From Anaerolineae bacterium (GTDB taxonomy: Bacteria; Chloroflexota; Anaerolineae; J102): DNA of 16,639 nt. The translations under genes and the position numbers were made by a program. The notes below the pieces were generated by a model, which was not told the origin of the DNA, ran no database searches, and was given only the letters and a program-made list of their open reading frames with translations. Numbering within the stretch: position 1 is the first letter of the stretch; each line of letters starts with the position of its first letter. Of the stretch, positions 1 through 7,963 are shown in pieces. Location of the stretch: positions 1 through 16,639 of the forward strand of contig JALXAF010000314.1 in the NCBI GenBank assembly GCA_026992375.1. Direction: 5' to 3'.

Positions 1-1
1 C

Positions 2-133
2 GACGACCCCGGCGCCCTGGGCGATCCCGCAGTCAACTACTACTACATAGTCCTGGGCGAAAAGACCGATGGCTCGACCACCCTCTCCAACCACACGGGC
101 GAGTTCGATTTCGGGCTGGCAGCGGGGCGGTAG
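2..133 (+). CDS. 3' end of an exported fibronectin-III-like protein (partial)
   Basis: This reading frame is open from the left edge of the window to a TAG stop at 131-133 and gives 43 residues, so only the C-terminus is visible. It contains VNYYYIVLGEK, then SNHTGEFDF, and ends in GLAAGR. A Tyr-rich strand followed by a short turn and N-x-x-GEFDF is the usual last part of fibronectin-type-III or Ig-like domains that close large secreted proteins in Chloroflexota and related bacteria; that reading is from family knowledge. No anchor or sorting motif follows. The upstream domains, the enzymatic function if any, and the start lie outside the window. Codon use is GC-rich, like the genes that follow. 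Confidence 0.6.
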   Translation, partial: DDPGALGDPAVNYYYIVLGEKTDGSTTLSNHTGEFDFGLAAGR

Positions 134-560
134 GAGAAAAAGATGGCCGGGGACGGTGGACGGCATCTTCACAATTGTGACAACCAAGGTCTCATTACTA
201 TTTTTTGCCACAAAAACACGAAGAAGCTGAAGGAGCGAAGTATTTTTCTTTATTTTCTTTTCGTGTGTAACTACTAAGGTCGTCACCCGAAAACCTCTAA
301 GAACACAAAGGCGCAAAGGGGAATTTATACATTTTTTCTTCGTTTTCTTGGATTCAGATCGAGAAAAAGTTATCGACCTTTGTAGCAGGTGGCAGGTTCA
401 GCGCCGTCGGCGAAATCACGTTGCACCTGCTACTTGCCACTTGCGACCTGCCCCGGAGGCAAACGCAACAATGACTCAATGCACTCGCGTTCGGGAGAGG
501 GTCGGGGTGGGGCGAAAAGGAGACCGAGAGGGAAAAATCGTCTCTCTGCCGCTTGCGGAT
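134..560. other. Intergenic region rich in degenerate short-period repeats
   Basis: I see no convincing gene here; the open frames on both strands over 348-676 look like random translations. The stretch holds an AT-rich segment with degenerate 8-nt periodic words (CACGAAG-, CACAAAGG- and CTTCGTG-like, about 206-345), one copy of the motif GTAACTACTAAGGT (267-280), and a 7-nt periodic hairpin at 385-451. Base composition is clearly lower in GC than the flanking genes. Confidence 0.6.
383..451. repeat. Heptad-repeat hairpin, GCAGGTG family
   Basis: The right arm is four exact-phase heptamers: CACCTGC (424-430), TACTTGC (431-437), CACTTGC (438-444), GACCTGC (445-451). The left arm, about 383-397, is GTAGCAGGTGGCAGG, which is complementary to them in the same 7-nt register. 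The loop between the arms contains GCCGTCGGC. The two arms can fold into an imperfect cruciform or RNA hairpin. Its function is unknown. It belongs to the same structural class as the hairpins at 2121-2169, 7964-8048, 8239-8333 and 8401-8496, although the heptamer itself differs. Confidence 0.55.
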
Positions 561-625
561 TCTAAATTTGGAATTGCTGCACGCCCGCAAAACCGTTTGT
601 AAGAACAACGCATCGGTGATATGAT
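561..625 (+). promoter_or_regulatory. Promoter of the RRM gene with upstream TCTAAATTTGGAATT box
   Basis: A -35-like TTGTAA (597-602) and a -10-like TATGAT (620-625) are separated by 17 nt. A box TCTAAATTTGGAATT lies at 561-575, 21 nt before the -35. The same box, the same distance to -35 and the same -35/-10 spacing recur at 8106-8170, which is why I trust this assignment. The predicted start is near 632, leaving a leader of about 96 nt before the RRM gene. The box could be a binding site for a shared activator or an UP-like element. Confidence 0.55.
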
Positions 626-727
626 AGGAAGGTTGAAAGTCGGCAACGGCTCATTGATCTTCGATTTGGCTGCCATTGGTCGTAGATTGATGTCCCTCAG
701 AAATGGCTGAAATTCCCGGAGTTATAG

Positions 728-1009
728 ATGAACATTTATGTTGGCAATTTGCCATACAGCACCACCGAAGATGAATTGAAAAACCTTTTCGCACAATATG
801 GCGAAGTCGTTTCAACTGTTATCATCTTCGACCGCTATACGGGCAGATCCAAAGGTTTTGGATTTGTGGAGATGGCTGTGCAGCGAGAAGGCGAGACAGC
901 CATCGCCGAATTGGACGGGTATCTCTTCAACGGGCGCAATTTGCGCGTCAATATGGCCCGTCCTCGCGATGAGCGTCCTCGCCGACGACGCAACGACGAT
1001 TGGTACTAA
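728..1009 (+). CDS. Single-RRM RNA-binding protein (Rbp/cold-shock type)
   Basis: This is a 93-residue protein made of one RNA-recognition motif and a short basic tail. RNP2 is visible as IYVGNLPY (residues 3-10) and RNP1 as KGFGFVEM (42-49), with the aromatic residues that stack on RNA bases in place (Y4, F44, F46). The tail RPRDERPRRRRNDDWY (about 78-93) is basic. This matches the small bacterial Rbp family best known from cyanobacteria, where members are cold-induced RNA chaperones; the role here is inferred from the family. The start is supported by GGAG at 718-721, six nt before the ATG. The gene stands alone, with its own promoter (561-625) and a strong terminator (1033-1065). Confidence 0.93.
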   Translation: MNIYVGNLPYSTTEDELKNLFAQYGEVVSTVIIFDRYTGRSKGFGFVEMAVQREGETAIAELDGYLFNGRNLRVNMARPRDERPRRRRNDDWY

Positions 1010-1032
1010 CCCCCCTCGAAAACGCCCTTCGA

Positions 1033-1065
1033 AGAGCGTGCGGCCGCTGCTGCCCGCTCTTTTTT
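1033..1065 (+). terminator. Rho-independent terminator after the RRM gene
   Basis: The stem AGAGCG (1033-1038) pairs with CGCTCT (1055-1060). The internal segment is GC-rich (GCGGCCGC), and T's run from 1060 to 1065. The T-tract runs into the start region of the next gene (possible starts at 1064, 1067 and 1073). Confidence 0.8.
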
Positions 1066-1066
1066 G

Positions 1067-2116
1067 ATGATTATGAGCAAACCTCGCACGGGAGCGACCA
1101 AAGCCGCCACTCCGCGCCAAAAGGCCTGGATATCCCGGCTGCGGCCCGAGCTGCACCGGTTCTTCCCGGATGAAGAACGTCATCTGGATATCCGCGTGGC
1201 GGGCCCGCCAGATATCCGCACCTATTCGCGAATTTATCCCTTCACTATCCTGGCCGACGGCCTGCCCCTCACCGACATCCTGGTCAAAGCTCCCCACGGG
1301 CGCAAGGCCGCTGACGTGGATCGGGCCTTTCGGGCCGGGCGATTGCTGATGCAACGCTTTGCCGCAGAGCCGCATCTCAACGTTCCCCGCATGTTGGGAT
1401 TTTGGCAGGACCCGCCCGCGCTGATCATGGAAAAAGCGCCCGGCGATCCCCTCTTCCTGCGCCTGAAGGATTGCCGCAACTGGGCCATCGAAACGGGCTG
1501 CCAGTTGGCGCAGCATTTCGTCGAGCGGGCGGGACAATGGCTGGCCCTGCTGCACGAGACGCCCGCGCCAGACTGGGCCCGACCCGCGCCCGATCCCATC
1601 GAAAAGATGGAAACGCTGCTGCCTAAATTGCGCGTTCACGGGCTGGATCCCGTGGAGGAAAAGCGCCTTCGGGAGCAAATCGGCGTTTTGGGCGCAGCAC
1701 AGCGCCCGGACGCCATCCCCCTGCACGGGGATTACACCCTACGCAACATCCTCTGCCAGTCGCCGCAGGAGATCACCGTACTGGACACCGAACTCGCAAC
1801 CCACGGCGATCCGGCGCTGGATGTCGGGTGGTTCATCGCGGCCGTGCGCTTCATCGACAAATGGCATCTGTTCGCGGGCGAGATGGCCTACACGGCCGCG
1901 GTCGTCCGCCAGACCGAGGAAAAATTCCTGCGGGGCTACGAATCCATTCGGGCGCTGCCGCCCGCGGAGATCATCCGGGCTTATGCGAGCTTACGGCTGT
2001 TGGAACGCTGGGTGGAATATGCGGAATATCAGCAGAGCCGCAACATCGCGGGCCTGCGCAGCCTGATCATCCGTCGAGTCAACCAACATTTCGTGCGGGC
2101 GAGCTTGCGGCGTTGA
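1067..2116 (+). CDS. APH/choline-kinase-fold small-molecule phosphotransferase
   Basis: This protein of about 349 residues has the aminoglycoside-phosphotransferase/choline-kinase fold. The catalytic loop reads HGDYTLRN (about 220-227) and the metal-binding segment VLDTELATHGDPALDVGW follows (about 238-255). A plausible ATP-binding lysine is in TDILVKAPHG (about 69-78), and a hinge-like LIMEKAPGDPL lies near 119-129. These motifs indicate ATP-dependent phosphorylation of a hydroxyl on a small molecule. The substrate cannot be read from the sequence, and there is no resistance-gene context, so it should not be called an antibiotic-resistance gene. Starts at 1064 (TTG), 1067 and 1073 (both ATG) are in frame. 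None has a ribosome-binding site because the preceding terminator occupies that space, so a leaderless start is possible. Confidence 0.82.
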   Translation: MIMSKPRTGATKAATPRQKAWISRLRPELHRFFPDEERHLDIRVAGPPDIRTYSRIYPFTILADGLPLTDILVKAPHGRKAADVDRAFRAGRLLMQRFAAEPHLNVPRMLGFWQDPPALIMEKAPGDPLFLRLKDCRNWAIETGCQLAQHFVERAGQWLALLHETPAPDWARPAPDPIEKMETLLPKLRVHGLDPVEEKRLREQIGVLGAAQRPDAIPLHGDYTLRNILCQSPQEITVLDTELATHGDPALDVGWFIAAVRFIDKWHLFAGEMAYTAAVVRQTEEKFLRGYESIRALPPAEIIRAYASLRLLERWVEYAEYQQSRNIAGLRSLIIRRVNQHFVRASLRR

Positions 2117-2120
2117 ATGT

Positions 2121-2169
2121 CGTAATGCGTAAATCGTGATCCGTGAGGTCGTTCCGCATCACGCATCAC
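2121..2169. repeat. Heptad-repeat hairpin, CGTGATC family
   Basis: Seven consecutive heptamers stay in exact phase: CGTAATG, CGTAAAT, CGTGATC, CGTGAGG, TCGTTCC, GCATCAC, GCATCAC. The first four are roughly complementary to the last two, with TCGTTCC as the loop, so the element can form a hairpin just after the phosphotransferase stop codon. It may help to end transcription or stabilise the 3' end, but it has no T-tract and is not a standard terminator. Confidence 0.55.
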
Positions 2170-2180
2170 AAACCAGCGAT

Positions 2181-2209
2181 TTTTCAATTTCCAAAGCAGG
2201 CATTACAAT
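2181..2209 (+). promoter_or_regulatory. Candidate promoter for the threonine-synthase-like gene
   Basis: TTTTCA (2181-2186) and TACAAT (2204-2209) are separated by 17 nt and lie about 50 nt before the ATG at 2259. The -35 matches the consensus at four of six positions and the -10 at five of six. The call rests on sequence only. Confidence 0.35.
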
Positions 2210-2258
2210 TACGATTTGCGTCGTGGGCTCGATCATCCAGACGCCCGCCTGAGTTCTC

Positions 2259-3383
2259 ATGCCCGTCAAACCCTTCAAGCTCCGTTGTCGTCATTGCAAT
2301 CAGCCGGTGAGCTGGCCGCCTCAGCAGCCGCGATGTCCCCGGCCCGTTTGCCGCGGCCCGTTGCAGCCCAAACGCAACATCGTCTTTGACGCCAGCCTCA
2401 TCGAGCTATCGCTGCCGGGCATGTGGCGCTATCGACACCTGCTGCCCCCGGTGCACGACAATCCCGTCAGCCTGGGAGAAGGCGGCACGCCCCTTCTGCG
2501 ATTGTCCCATTCTGGCAAAGGCATCGTTTATGTCAAAAACGAGACCCTGAACCCCACCGGCAGTTTCAAAGACCGGGGCGCGGCCTTCCTCATCAACACC
2601 ATCCAGGGCGATGACAAGATGGTCATCGATGATTCCTCGGGCAACGCAGGCGCAGCCCTGGCCGCGTACGCAGCCCGCGCGGGCATGAGAGTCCGCATCT
2701 TCGTTCCCGCTGCGGCGCCCGAGGGCAAGACGCGGCAGATCCTGCGATTTGGCGCAGAGCTCGAAGCCGTTTCGGGCGGACGGGACGCGGTGGCCGAGGC
2801 CGCGGATGCGTTCGCCCAGAATCCCGACGTCTTCTACGCCAGCCATGTCTGGCATCCGGGCTACTCCCTGGCCATGCAGACCATCGCCTGGGAGATTTGG
2901 GAGCAGCTCGGGCGCAGAGCGCCGGAATGGGTGATCCTGCCCGCGGGCAACGGCACTTTGTTGCGCGGCGTCCGCTGGGGCTTCCGTTCATTGCAAAAAG
3001 CCAAATACATCCAGGATCTGCCGCGGCTGGTCGCGGTGCAGGCCCAGGCCTGTGCGCCCCTCCTGGCCCGATCCCGCGACGCCTATCGCCCCGGACGCTT
3101 CACCGCCTCCCCTACCATCGCCGATGGCGTCGCCATCCCCAACCCGCCGCACATCGACGCCATGTGGGCCGCGGTGCGCAAGACCAAAGGTCGAGTCATC
3201 GCCATCCCCGAAGCGGAGATAGTGCAGGCCCAGGCCGAGCTTGCCCGACAGGGATTTTGTGTGGAGCCCACCGCAGCCTTGCCCTACGCCGCGCTGGCTC
3301 ACATGGAAGACGCGCTCGCCCCCAACGACGCCGTCGCGCTCATTCTAACAGGTCATGGATTCAAAGCAGAACGATCCCTTTGA
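2259..3383 (+). CDS. Threonine-synthase-like PLP-dependent lyase
   Basis: This is a 374-residue fold-type-II PLP enzyme. It opens with a zinc-ribbon-like pattern (C10-x2-C13 and C26-x4-C31), then the PLP-lysine motif NPTGSFKDRG (98-107, lysine 104), the substrate/PLP loop DSSGNAG (125-131), and the phosphate-cup glycine loop PAGNGT (228-233). Threonine synthase converts O-phospho-homoserine to threonine with release of phosphate in the cytoplasm. Length and motifs fit, but the usual ASTGN-type loop is DSSGN here, so a paralogue acting on another phospho-amino acid is possible. No thrA or thrB lies nearby. The last 29 nt overlap the start of rnc, which suggests co-transcription and translational coupling. 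Confidence 0.8.
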   Translation: MPVKPFKLRCRHCNQPVSWPPQQPRCPRPVCRGPLQPKRNIVFDASLIELSLPGMWRYRHLLPPVHDNPVSLGEGGTPLLRLSHSGKGIVYVKNETLNPTGSFKDRGAAFLINTIQGDDKMVIDDSSGNAGAALAAYAARAGMRVRIFVPAAAPEGKTRQILRFGAELEAVSGGRDAVAEAADAFAQNPDVFYASHVWHPGYSLAMQTIAWEIWEQLGRRAPEWVILPAGNGTLLRGVRWGFRSLQKAKYIQDLPRLVAVQAQACAPLLARSRDAYRPGRFTASPTIADGVAIPNPPHIDAMWAAVRKTKGRVIAIPEAEIVQAQAELARQGFCVEPTAALPYAALAHMEDALAPNDAVALILTGHGFKAERSL

Positions 3384-4080
3384 AAACGCCCGCGAATTCC
3401 AGGCCCTCATCCGCGTAACCTTCTCCAATCAAAGCCTGATCGTGCGGGCGCTGACGCACCGCTCCTCCATCAACGAATTGCCCTTCCTCAATGGCGATAA
3501 CGAGCGCCTGGAGTTTCTGGGCGACGCGGTCATCGGACTGGCGGCCGCGGAGCTGCTGTATCAGCGCTTTCCCGAAAAGCGGGAGGGCTCGCTGACCGCA
3601 ATGCGGGCGTATCTGGTGCGCAAGGAAACCCTGGCCGATTTCGCCCGCGAGATTCATCTGGGCGAGTATCTGCTCATGGGTCGGGGCGAGGCCGACACCG
3701 GCGGCCGGGAGCGAGATTCCACCCTCTCCTCCGCCTTCGAAGCCGTGGTCGGCGCCATTTATCTGGATCAGGGCATGGCGAAGGCCAAGGATTTCCTGCT
3801 GCCCTTCTTTGGCGCCCGGCTAGAGCAGTTGCAGATGGATCGGCTCACCAAGGACCCCAAAAGCCGCTTGCAGGAATGGTCGCAGGCGGAGTTGAAAGCC
3901 ACCCCCTCATACGTGACCACCGCCGCGTCCGGGCCTGATCATGACCGGGAATTCACCGTCGAGGTGCGCATTGGCGACGAGACATACGGCGTGGGAACCG
4001 GCAAGAGCAAACAGCAGGCCGCGCAGGCCGCCGCGCAGAATGCGCTGGCGCGAATCGCCGGGCGGCCAGGCGCAGAATGA
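3355..4080 (+). CDS. rnc: Ribonuclease III
   Basis: RNase III (241 residues) cuts double-stranded RNA, including rRNA precursors. The nuclease domain holds the signature NERLEFLGDAV (49-59), with catalytic E53 and D57, and the second acidic segment TLSSAFEAVVGAIYLD (123-138), with E129. A C-terminal dsRNA-binding domain (about 168-236) has DPKSRLQEW at its start and the GTGKSKQQAAQAAAQNAL helix. Length is normal. One oddity is that the usual Asp three residues before the second catalytic Glu is Ser126. In known RNase III enzymes that Asp contributes to metal binding, so activity may be altered, although this may be a lineage variant. The ATG at 3355 lies inside the end of the preceding gene and has only a weak AGG upstream. 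Confidence 0.95.
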   Translation: MDSKQNDPFENAREFQALIRVTFSNQSLIVRALTHRSSINELPFLNGDNERLEFLGDAVIGLAAAELLYQRFPEKREGSLTAMRAYLVRKETLADFAREIHLGEYLLMGRGEADTGGRERDSTLSSAFEAVVGAIYLDQGMAKAKDFLLPFFGARLEQLQMDRLTKDPKSRLQEWSQAELKATPSYVTTAASGPDHDREFTVEVRIGDETYGVGTGKSKQQAAQAAAQNALARIAGRPGAE

Positions 4081-4196
4081 CGTCCGGGCGAGACGGGAGT
4101 CAACGTCCCCAAGCCCGTGTATGACCGCGCCCTCCTCGGCGGCATTCCCCCATCCCCCACATCAAAACGCAAGGAAACGGATAGCAAACAAACCTT

Positions 4197-7100
4197 ATGC
4201 GACTGAAAAAAATCACGCTTCACGGCTATAAAACCTTCGCCAACAAAACCGAGATCATCTTCGACAGCAACATCACCGCCATCGTGGGCCCAAACGGCAG
4301 TGGCAAGAGCAATATCGCCGACGCCATTCGCTGGGTGATGGGCGAACAGGCGTATTCGGTGTTGCGGGGCAAGAAGACCGAAGATATGATCTTCAACGGC
4401 AGCAATCAGCGCTCGCGCATGGGCATGGCCGAAGTCAGTATCCTGCTGAACAACAGTGACAACTGGCTGCCCATCGATTTCGACGAGGTGGTCATCACCC
4501 GCCGCGCCTATCGCTCGGGCGATAACGAATACTACATCAACGGCAGCCGCGTGCGCCTGAAGGATGTACATGAGCTGCTGGATCGCTCGGGCCTGGGACG
4601 GCGCACGCACACTGTCATCGGCCAGGGCATGATCGATCAGGCCCTGTCGCAGCGCCCGGAGGATCGGCGCATCCTTTTCGAGGAGGCCGCGGGCATCACC
4701 CACTATCGCACCAAGCGCCGCCTGACCATGGATCGGCTGGGCAAGACTCAGGACAATCTCACCCGGGTGCAGGACATCATCGCCGAGATCGAGCCGCGGC
4801 TGCGCAAACTGGAAAAGCAGGCCGAAAAGGCCATCCAACACGAACAGCTCAGCGCCGAGCTGCGGGAGCTGCTGCGGGTATGGTACGGTTACAACTGGCA
4901 TCAGGCCGTGAGCAAGCTGGTGGACGCCCGGGCCGCGGTGGCGCACTGGAATCAGGTCATCGAAAAGACCAACCAGCGCATCGAAGCCTTCAGCGCCAAA
5001 ACCACGGCGCTGCGCAATGAGCAGATGGCGCTGCGAGCCCAATTGAGCGAGTGGCGCAGAGAGCTTTCGGAGCTGGAAAACGTCCGCGCCGCGCTGCAAA
5101 AGGAGCAGGCCGTGGTGCGCGAGCGCATCCGGGCGCTGACCGCGGATCGCGAGCGCCTGACCGCGGAGATCGAGCTATTGAACGAAACCATCCGCGCGGA
5201 AGAGGAGCGGGTGGAGGAGGCCCGAGCCGCGCTGGCCGACATCCACCAGCAGCGGGCGACGCGCGAGCAGCAACTGCAGGAGGCCCGGGCCGCGCTGCAG
5301 GCGCTGGAGGCGGAGCGGGCGCAGACGGAGCAGGCTCTGACCCAGGCCCGAGAGCGCATGATGGCCCTGACCACGGCCATCCACGATCGTGAAAGTCGCA
5401 TCCGGCACGCCAAAGAGCAACGCGAAGCGTTGAAGGCGGAGCTGGCGCAAAATATGGCGGAGGCCGAAAAAGCCCGGGCCGAGGCCGAGGCCGCGCAAGC
5501 GCAATGGGATGAGGTGAGCTCGCGCCTGCAAGCGCTGGGCCGTCGCATCACCGAGCTGCAGGAGCGGCACCGGCAGGCCGAGGAGCGGGAGCGGGAGACG
5601 GTGGTGCGCCGCGCCCGGCTGGAGCGTCAGCGGGCCGAGTTCGCCGCCCAGGTGCGAGAGCTGCGAGCCCGCTATGAGCTGCTGGATCGGCTACGCGCGG
5701 AGGGCGAAGGGCTCTTCGCGGGGGTGAAGCAGGTGGTGCGGGCCAGTCATCGGGGGCGATTGCAGGGCGTTCTGGGCCCCATCGTCAACCTCATCGAGAC
5801 CCCGGATCGCTACGAACAGGCCATCGAGGCCGCGCTGGGCGGACGTCTGCAGGATGTGGTGGTGAGAAGCTGGGAGGACGCGGAAGCGGCCATCTCTCTG
5901 CTGAAGAAAACCCGGGGCGGCCGGGCCACGTTCCTGCCCCTGGACAATCTGCGTCCCCAGCGCCGCAACAAAGCCCCGAGCGAAAAGGGCGTGCTGGGCT
6001 GGGCCGCGGACCTGGTTTCGTATGACGAGGAGATCGGGCAGGCCGTGGAGTTGCTGCTGGGGCAGATTCTGGTGGTGGAGGATCTATCGGTGGCGCGGCG
6101 TATCAGTCGCGGAGGCGGGCATCGGCCCCGCATCGTCACCCTGGAGGGCGATTACGTGCATCCGGGCGGCAGCGTCAGCGGCGGCAGCCGCAATCAGCGC
6201 CAGAAGGGCGGCATGTTGGCCCGCGAGCGGGAGTATCGGCAGTTGCCCGGGCAGATCGATCGGGTGCAGACGCGCATGAAGCGGCTGGATGAGGAGATCG
6301 AGAGTCTGAATCAGGCCATCGCCGCCATCGAGGAGGAGCGCACCCAGTTGGTGAGGGTCGCCAGCGAGCTGGGCGCGGAGGAGAAATCCCTGACCACGAC
6401 CCTGGCGCAGATTCAGAGCGCGCTGGATCGAGCGCGGCAGGCCGAGGCCTGGCGTCGGGAGCAGGCGCAGAAGCAGAAGCTGGAGCTAGAGAACTTCGGA
6501 CGCACCCTGGCCCGGCTGCGAGAGGAGATCGCTGCGCTGCGCCAGGAGCAGACCGGCGTGGAGAATCGCATCGCCGCGCTGGAGGAGAAGATGGGCGCGT
6601 TGGGTGCATCGGGCCTGATGCAGGCGGTGGCCCAGGCCCAGGCGCGATTGGACGCCACCGACGAGCGGGTGCAGGCCCAGGCCGCCATCGTGGCCGAACG
6701 CGAGGCGCGGTTGCGCAAAATCCAGGCGGATCTGGCCCAGCGCCAGGAGCGCATCGCCGCCATCGTCCGTGAGCTGAGCGAGCTAGAACAGCGGCTGGCG
6801 GGCGTGCGCGAGCAGTTGGCTGATTCCGACGAGCGTTATCACGCCCTCACCGAAAAAATCGCCCCCGCGCAACGCAAGCTGGACGAGCTGGAAAATGGCT
6901 GGATCGAGCACGACGCCACGGGCGAGGCCCTGCGCCAGCGGCTGCACCAGGAGGAGCGGCAGTTGAATCAGGCGCAACTGGCCTTGCAGCGAGCCGAGGA
7001 TCAGCTCAAATATCTTCGCAAGCAGATCGAGAATGATTTTGGCCTGGTCGCGTTCGAAGGCGAGGATGGCGTGACCTCGCAAGAGCCGCTGCCCTTCGAT

Positions 7101-7805
7101 CGCATCGTGACCACCCTGCCGCGGGTGACGGAAATCCCCAAAGAGATGAAGGAGGAGATTCAGCGGTTGAAGGGCTTGCTACGACGTCTGGGCCCCGTCA
7201 ATCCCGAGGCCCAGGCCGAGTATCGGGCCACAAAGGAGCGTTTCGAGTTCCTGACGCAGCAGTCGCAAGACCTGGAGGAGGCCGCGGGCCAGTTGCAGCA
7301 GGTGATCACCGAGCTGGACGAGTTGATGGATATGGAATTCCGGCGCACCTTCAAGGCCGTGGCCAAGGCGTTCACCCACTACTTCACCCGGCTGTTCGGC
7401 GGCGGAACGGCCAGGCTGCTGCTCACCGACCCCAAGGACATCACGAACACCGGCGTGGAGATCATCGCCCGGCCGCCGGGCAAGCGCGCGGCCAATCTGA
7501 CCATGCTTTCGGGCGGCGAGCGGGCGTTGACCGCGGCCTCGCTGATCTTCGCCATCATCAGCGTCAGTCCCACGCCCTTTGCGGTGCTGGATGAGATCGA
7601 CGCTGCCCTGGATGAAGCGAACATCGAGCGGGTGAAGGCGGTGTTGACCGAGCTGGGCGAGAAAGCGCAGTTCATTGTTATCACCCACAGCCGGGCCACG
7701 CTGGAGATCGCCAACACCATCTACGGCGTGAGCATGGGGGCCGACAGCGTATCGCAGGTGCTTTCTCTCAAGCTGGATGGCGACCGGCTGGCCAAGGCCG
7801 CGTAA
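4197..7805 (+). CDS. smc: Chromosome segregation/condensation ATPase SMC
   Basis: Full-length SMC (1202 residues), the ATPase of the bacterial condensin SMC-ScpAB, which loads on DNA and extrudes loops to compact and separate chromosomes. The N-terminal head has Walker A GPNGSGKSNI (31-40) and the Q-loop region RWVMGEQ. Two long Ala/Glu/Arg-rich coiled coils (about 170-500 and 665-1020) flank a hinge (about 503-660) with GLFAGVKQVV, LGGRLQDVVV and a Gly-rich VHPGGSVSGGSRN. The C-terminal head carries the ABC signature LSGGERAL (1104-1111), Walker B FAVLDEIDAALDE and a THSRATLE switch. All ATPase motifs are intact. The gene follows rnc by 116 nt, an arrangement common in many bacteria; scpA and scpB are not in view. 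AAGGAAA lies about 19 nt before the ATG, a long spacing. Confidence 0.97.
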   Translation: MRLKKITLHGYKTFANKTEIIFDSNITAIVGPNGSGKSNIADAIRWVMGEQAYSVLRGKKTEDMIFNGSNQRSRMGMAEVSILLNNSDNWLPIDFDEVVITRRAYRSGDNEYYINGSRVRLKDVHELLDRSGLGRRTHTVIGQGMIDQALSQRPEDRRILFEEAAGITHYRTKRRLTMDRLGKTQDNLTRVQDIIAEIEPRLRKLEKQAEKAIQHEQLSAELRELLRVWYGYNWHQAVSKLVDARAAVAHWNQVIEKTNQRIEAFSAKTTALRNEQMALRAQLSEWRRELSELENVRAALQKEQAVVRERIRALTADRERLTAEIELLNETIRAEEERVEEARAALADIHQQRATREQQLQEARAALQALEAERAQTEQALTQARERMMALTTAIHDRESRIRHAKEQREALKAELAQNMAEAEKARAEAEAAQAQWDEVSSRLQALGRRITELQERHRQAEERERETVVRRARLERQRAEFAAQVRELRARYELLDRLRAEGEGLFAGVKQVVRASHRGRLQGVLGPIVNLIETPDRYEQAIEAALGGRLQDVVVRSWEDAEAAISLLKKTRGGRATFLPLDNLRPQRRNKAPSEKGVLGWAADLVSYDEEIGQAVELLLGQILVVEDLSVARRISRGGGHRPRIVTLEGDYVHPGGSVSGGSRNQRQKGGMLAREREYRQLPGQIDRVQTRMKRLDEEIESLNQAIAAIEEERTQLVRVASELGAEEKSLTTTLAQIQSALDRARQAEAWRREQAQKQKLELENFGRTLARLREEIAALRQEQTGVENRIAALEEKMGALGASGLMQAVAQAQARLDATDERVQAQAAIVAEREARLRKIQADLAQRQERIAAIVRELSELEQRLAGVREQLADSDERYHALTEKIAPAQRKLDELENGWIEHDATGEALRQRLHQEERQLNQAQLALQRAEDQLKYLRKQIENDFGLVAFEGEDGVTSQEPLPFDRIVTTLPRVTEIPKEMKEEIQRLKGLLRRLGPVNPEAQAEYRATKERFEFLTQQSQDLEEAAGQLQQVITELDELMDMEFRRTFKAVAKAFTHYFTRLFGGGTARLLLTDPKDITNTGVEIIARPPGKRAANLTMLSGGERALTAASLIFAIISVSPTPFAVLDEIDAALDEANIERVKAVLTELGEKAQFIVITHSRATLEIANTIYGVSMGADSVSQVLSLKLDGDRLAKAA

Positions 7806-7963
7806 GCGGGCGCATGATGCACGGTGCAGGACAAAAGGAAGGCCGGGATTTTTTCCTCCTCTGTGCACTCTTCGCCTCCGTGTTGAAGTTTTTTTCAGTA
7901 CATCTGACTTTAAATTTGGGCATGCTAAAAAGAACCGTTTTGGCGCTTGACAAATTGGCTGTG

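Noticed and set aside
812..1726. 304-codon minus-strand open frame over the RRM and phosphotransferase genes
   Set aside because: It is antisense to genes with clear catalytic and RNA-binding motifs and crosses a terminator.
1067..2116. Aminoglycoside resistance gene
   Set aside because: Only the general APH/choline-kinase fold is visible; substrate-specific features and a resistance context are absent.
3939..5099. 386-codon open frame on the minus strand over the end of rnc and the start of smc
   Set aside because: It lies antisense to two well-supported genes with intact motifs, and its translation has no recognisable domain; long antisense frames are expected in GC-rich DNA.
7806..7870. 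Intrinsic terminator after smc
   Set aside because: AGGAA...TTCCT gives only a five-pair stem with the T-run inside the loop, which does not form a proper terminator.
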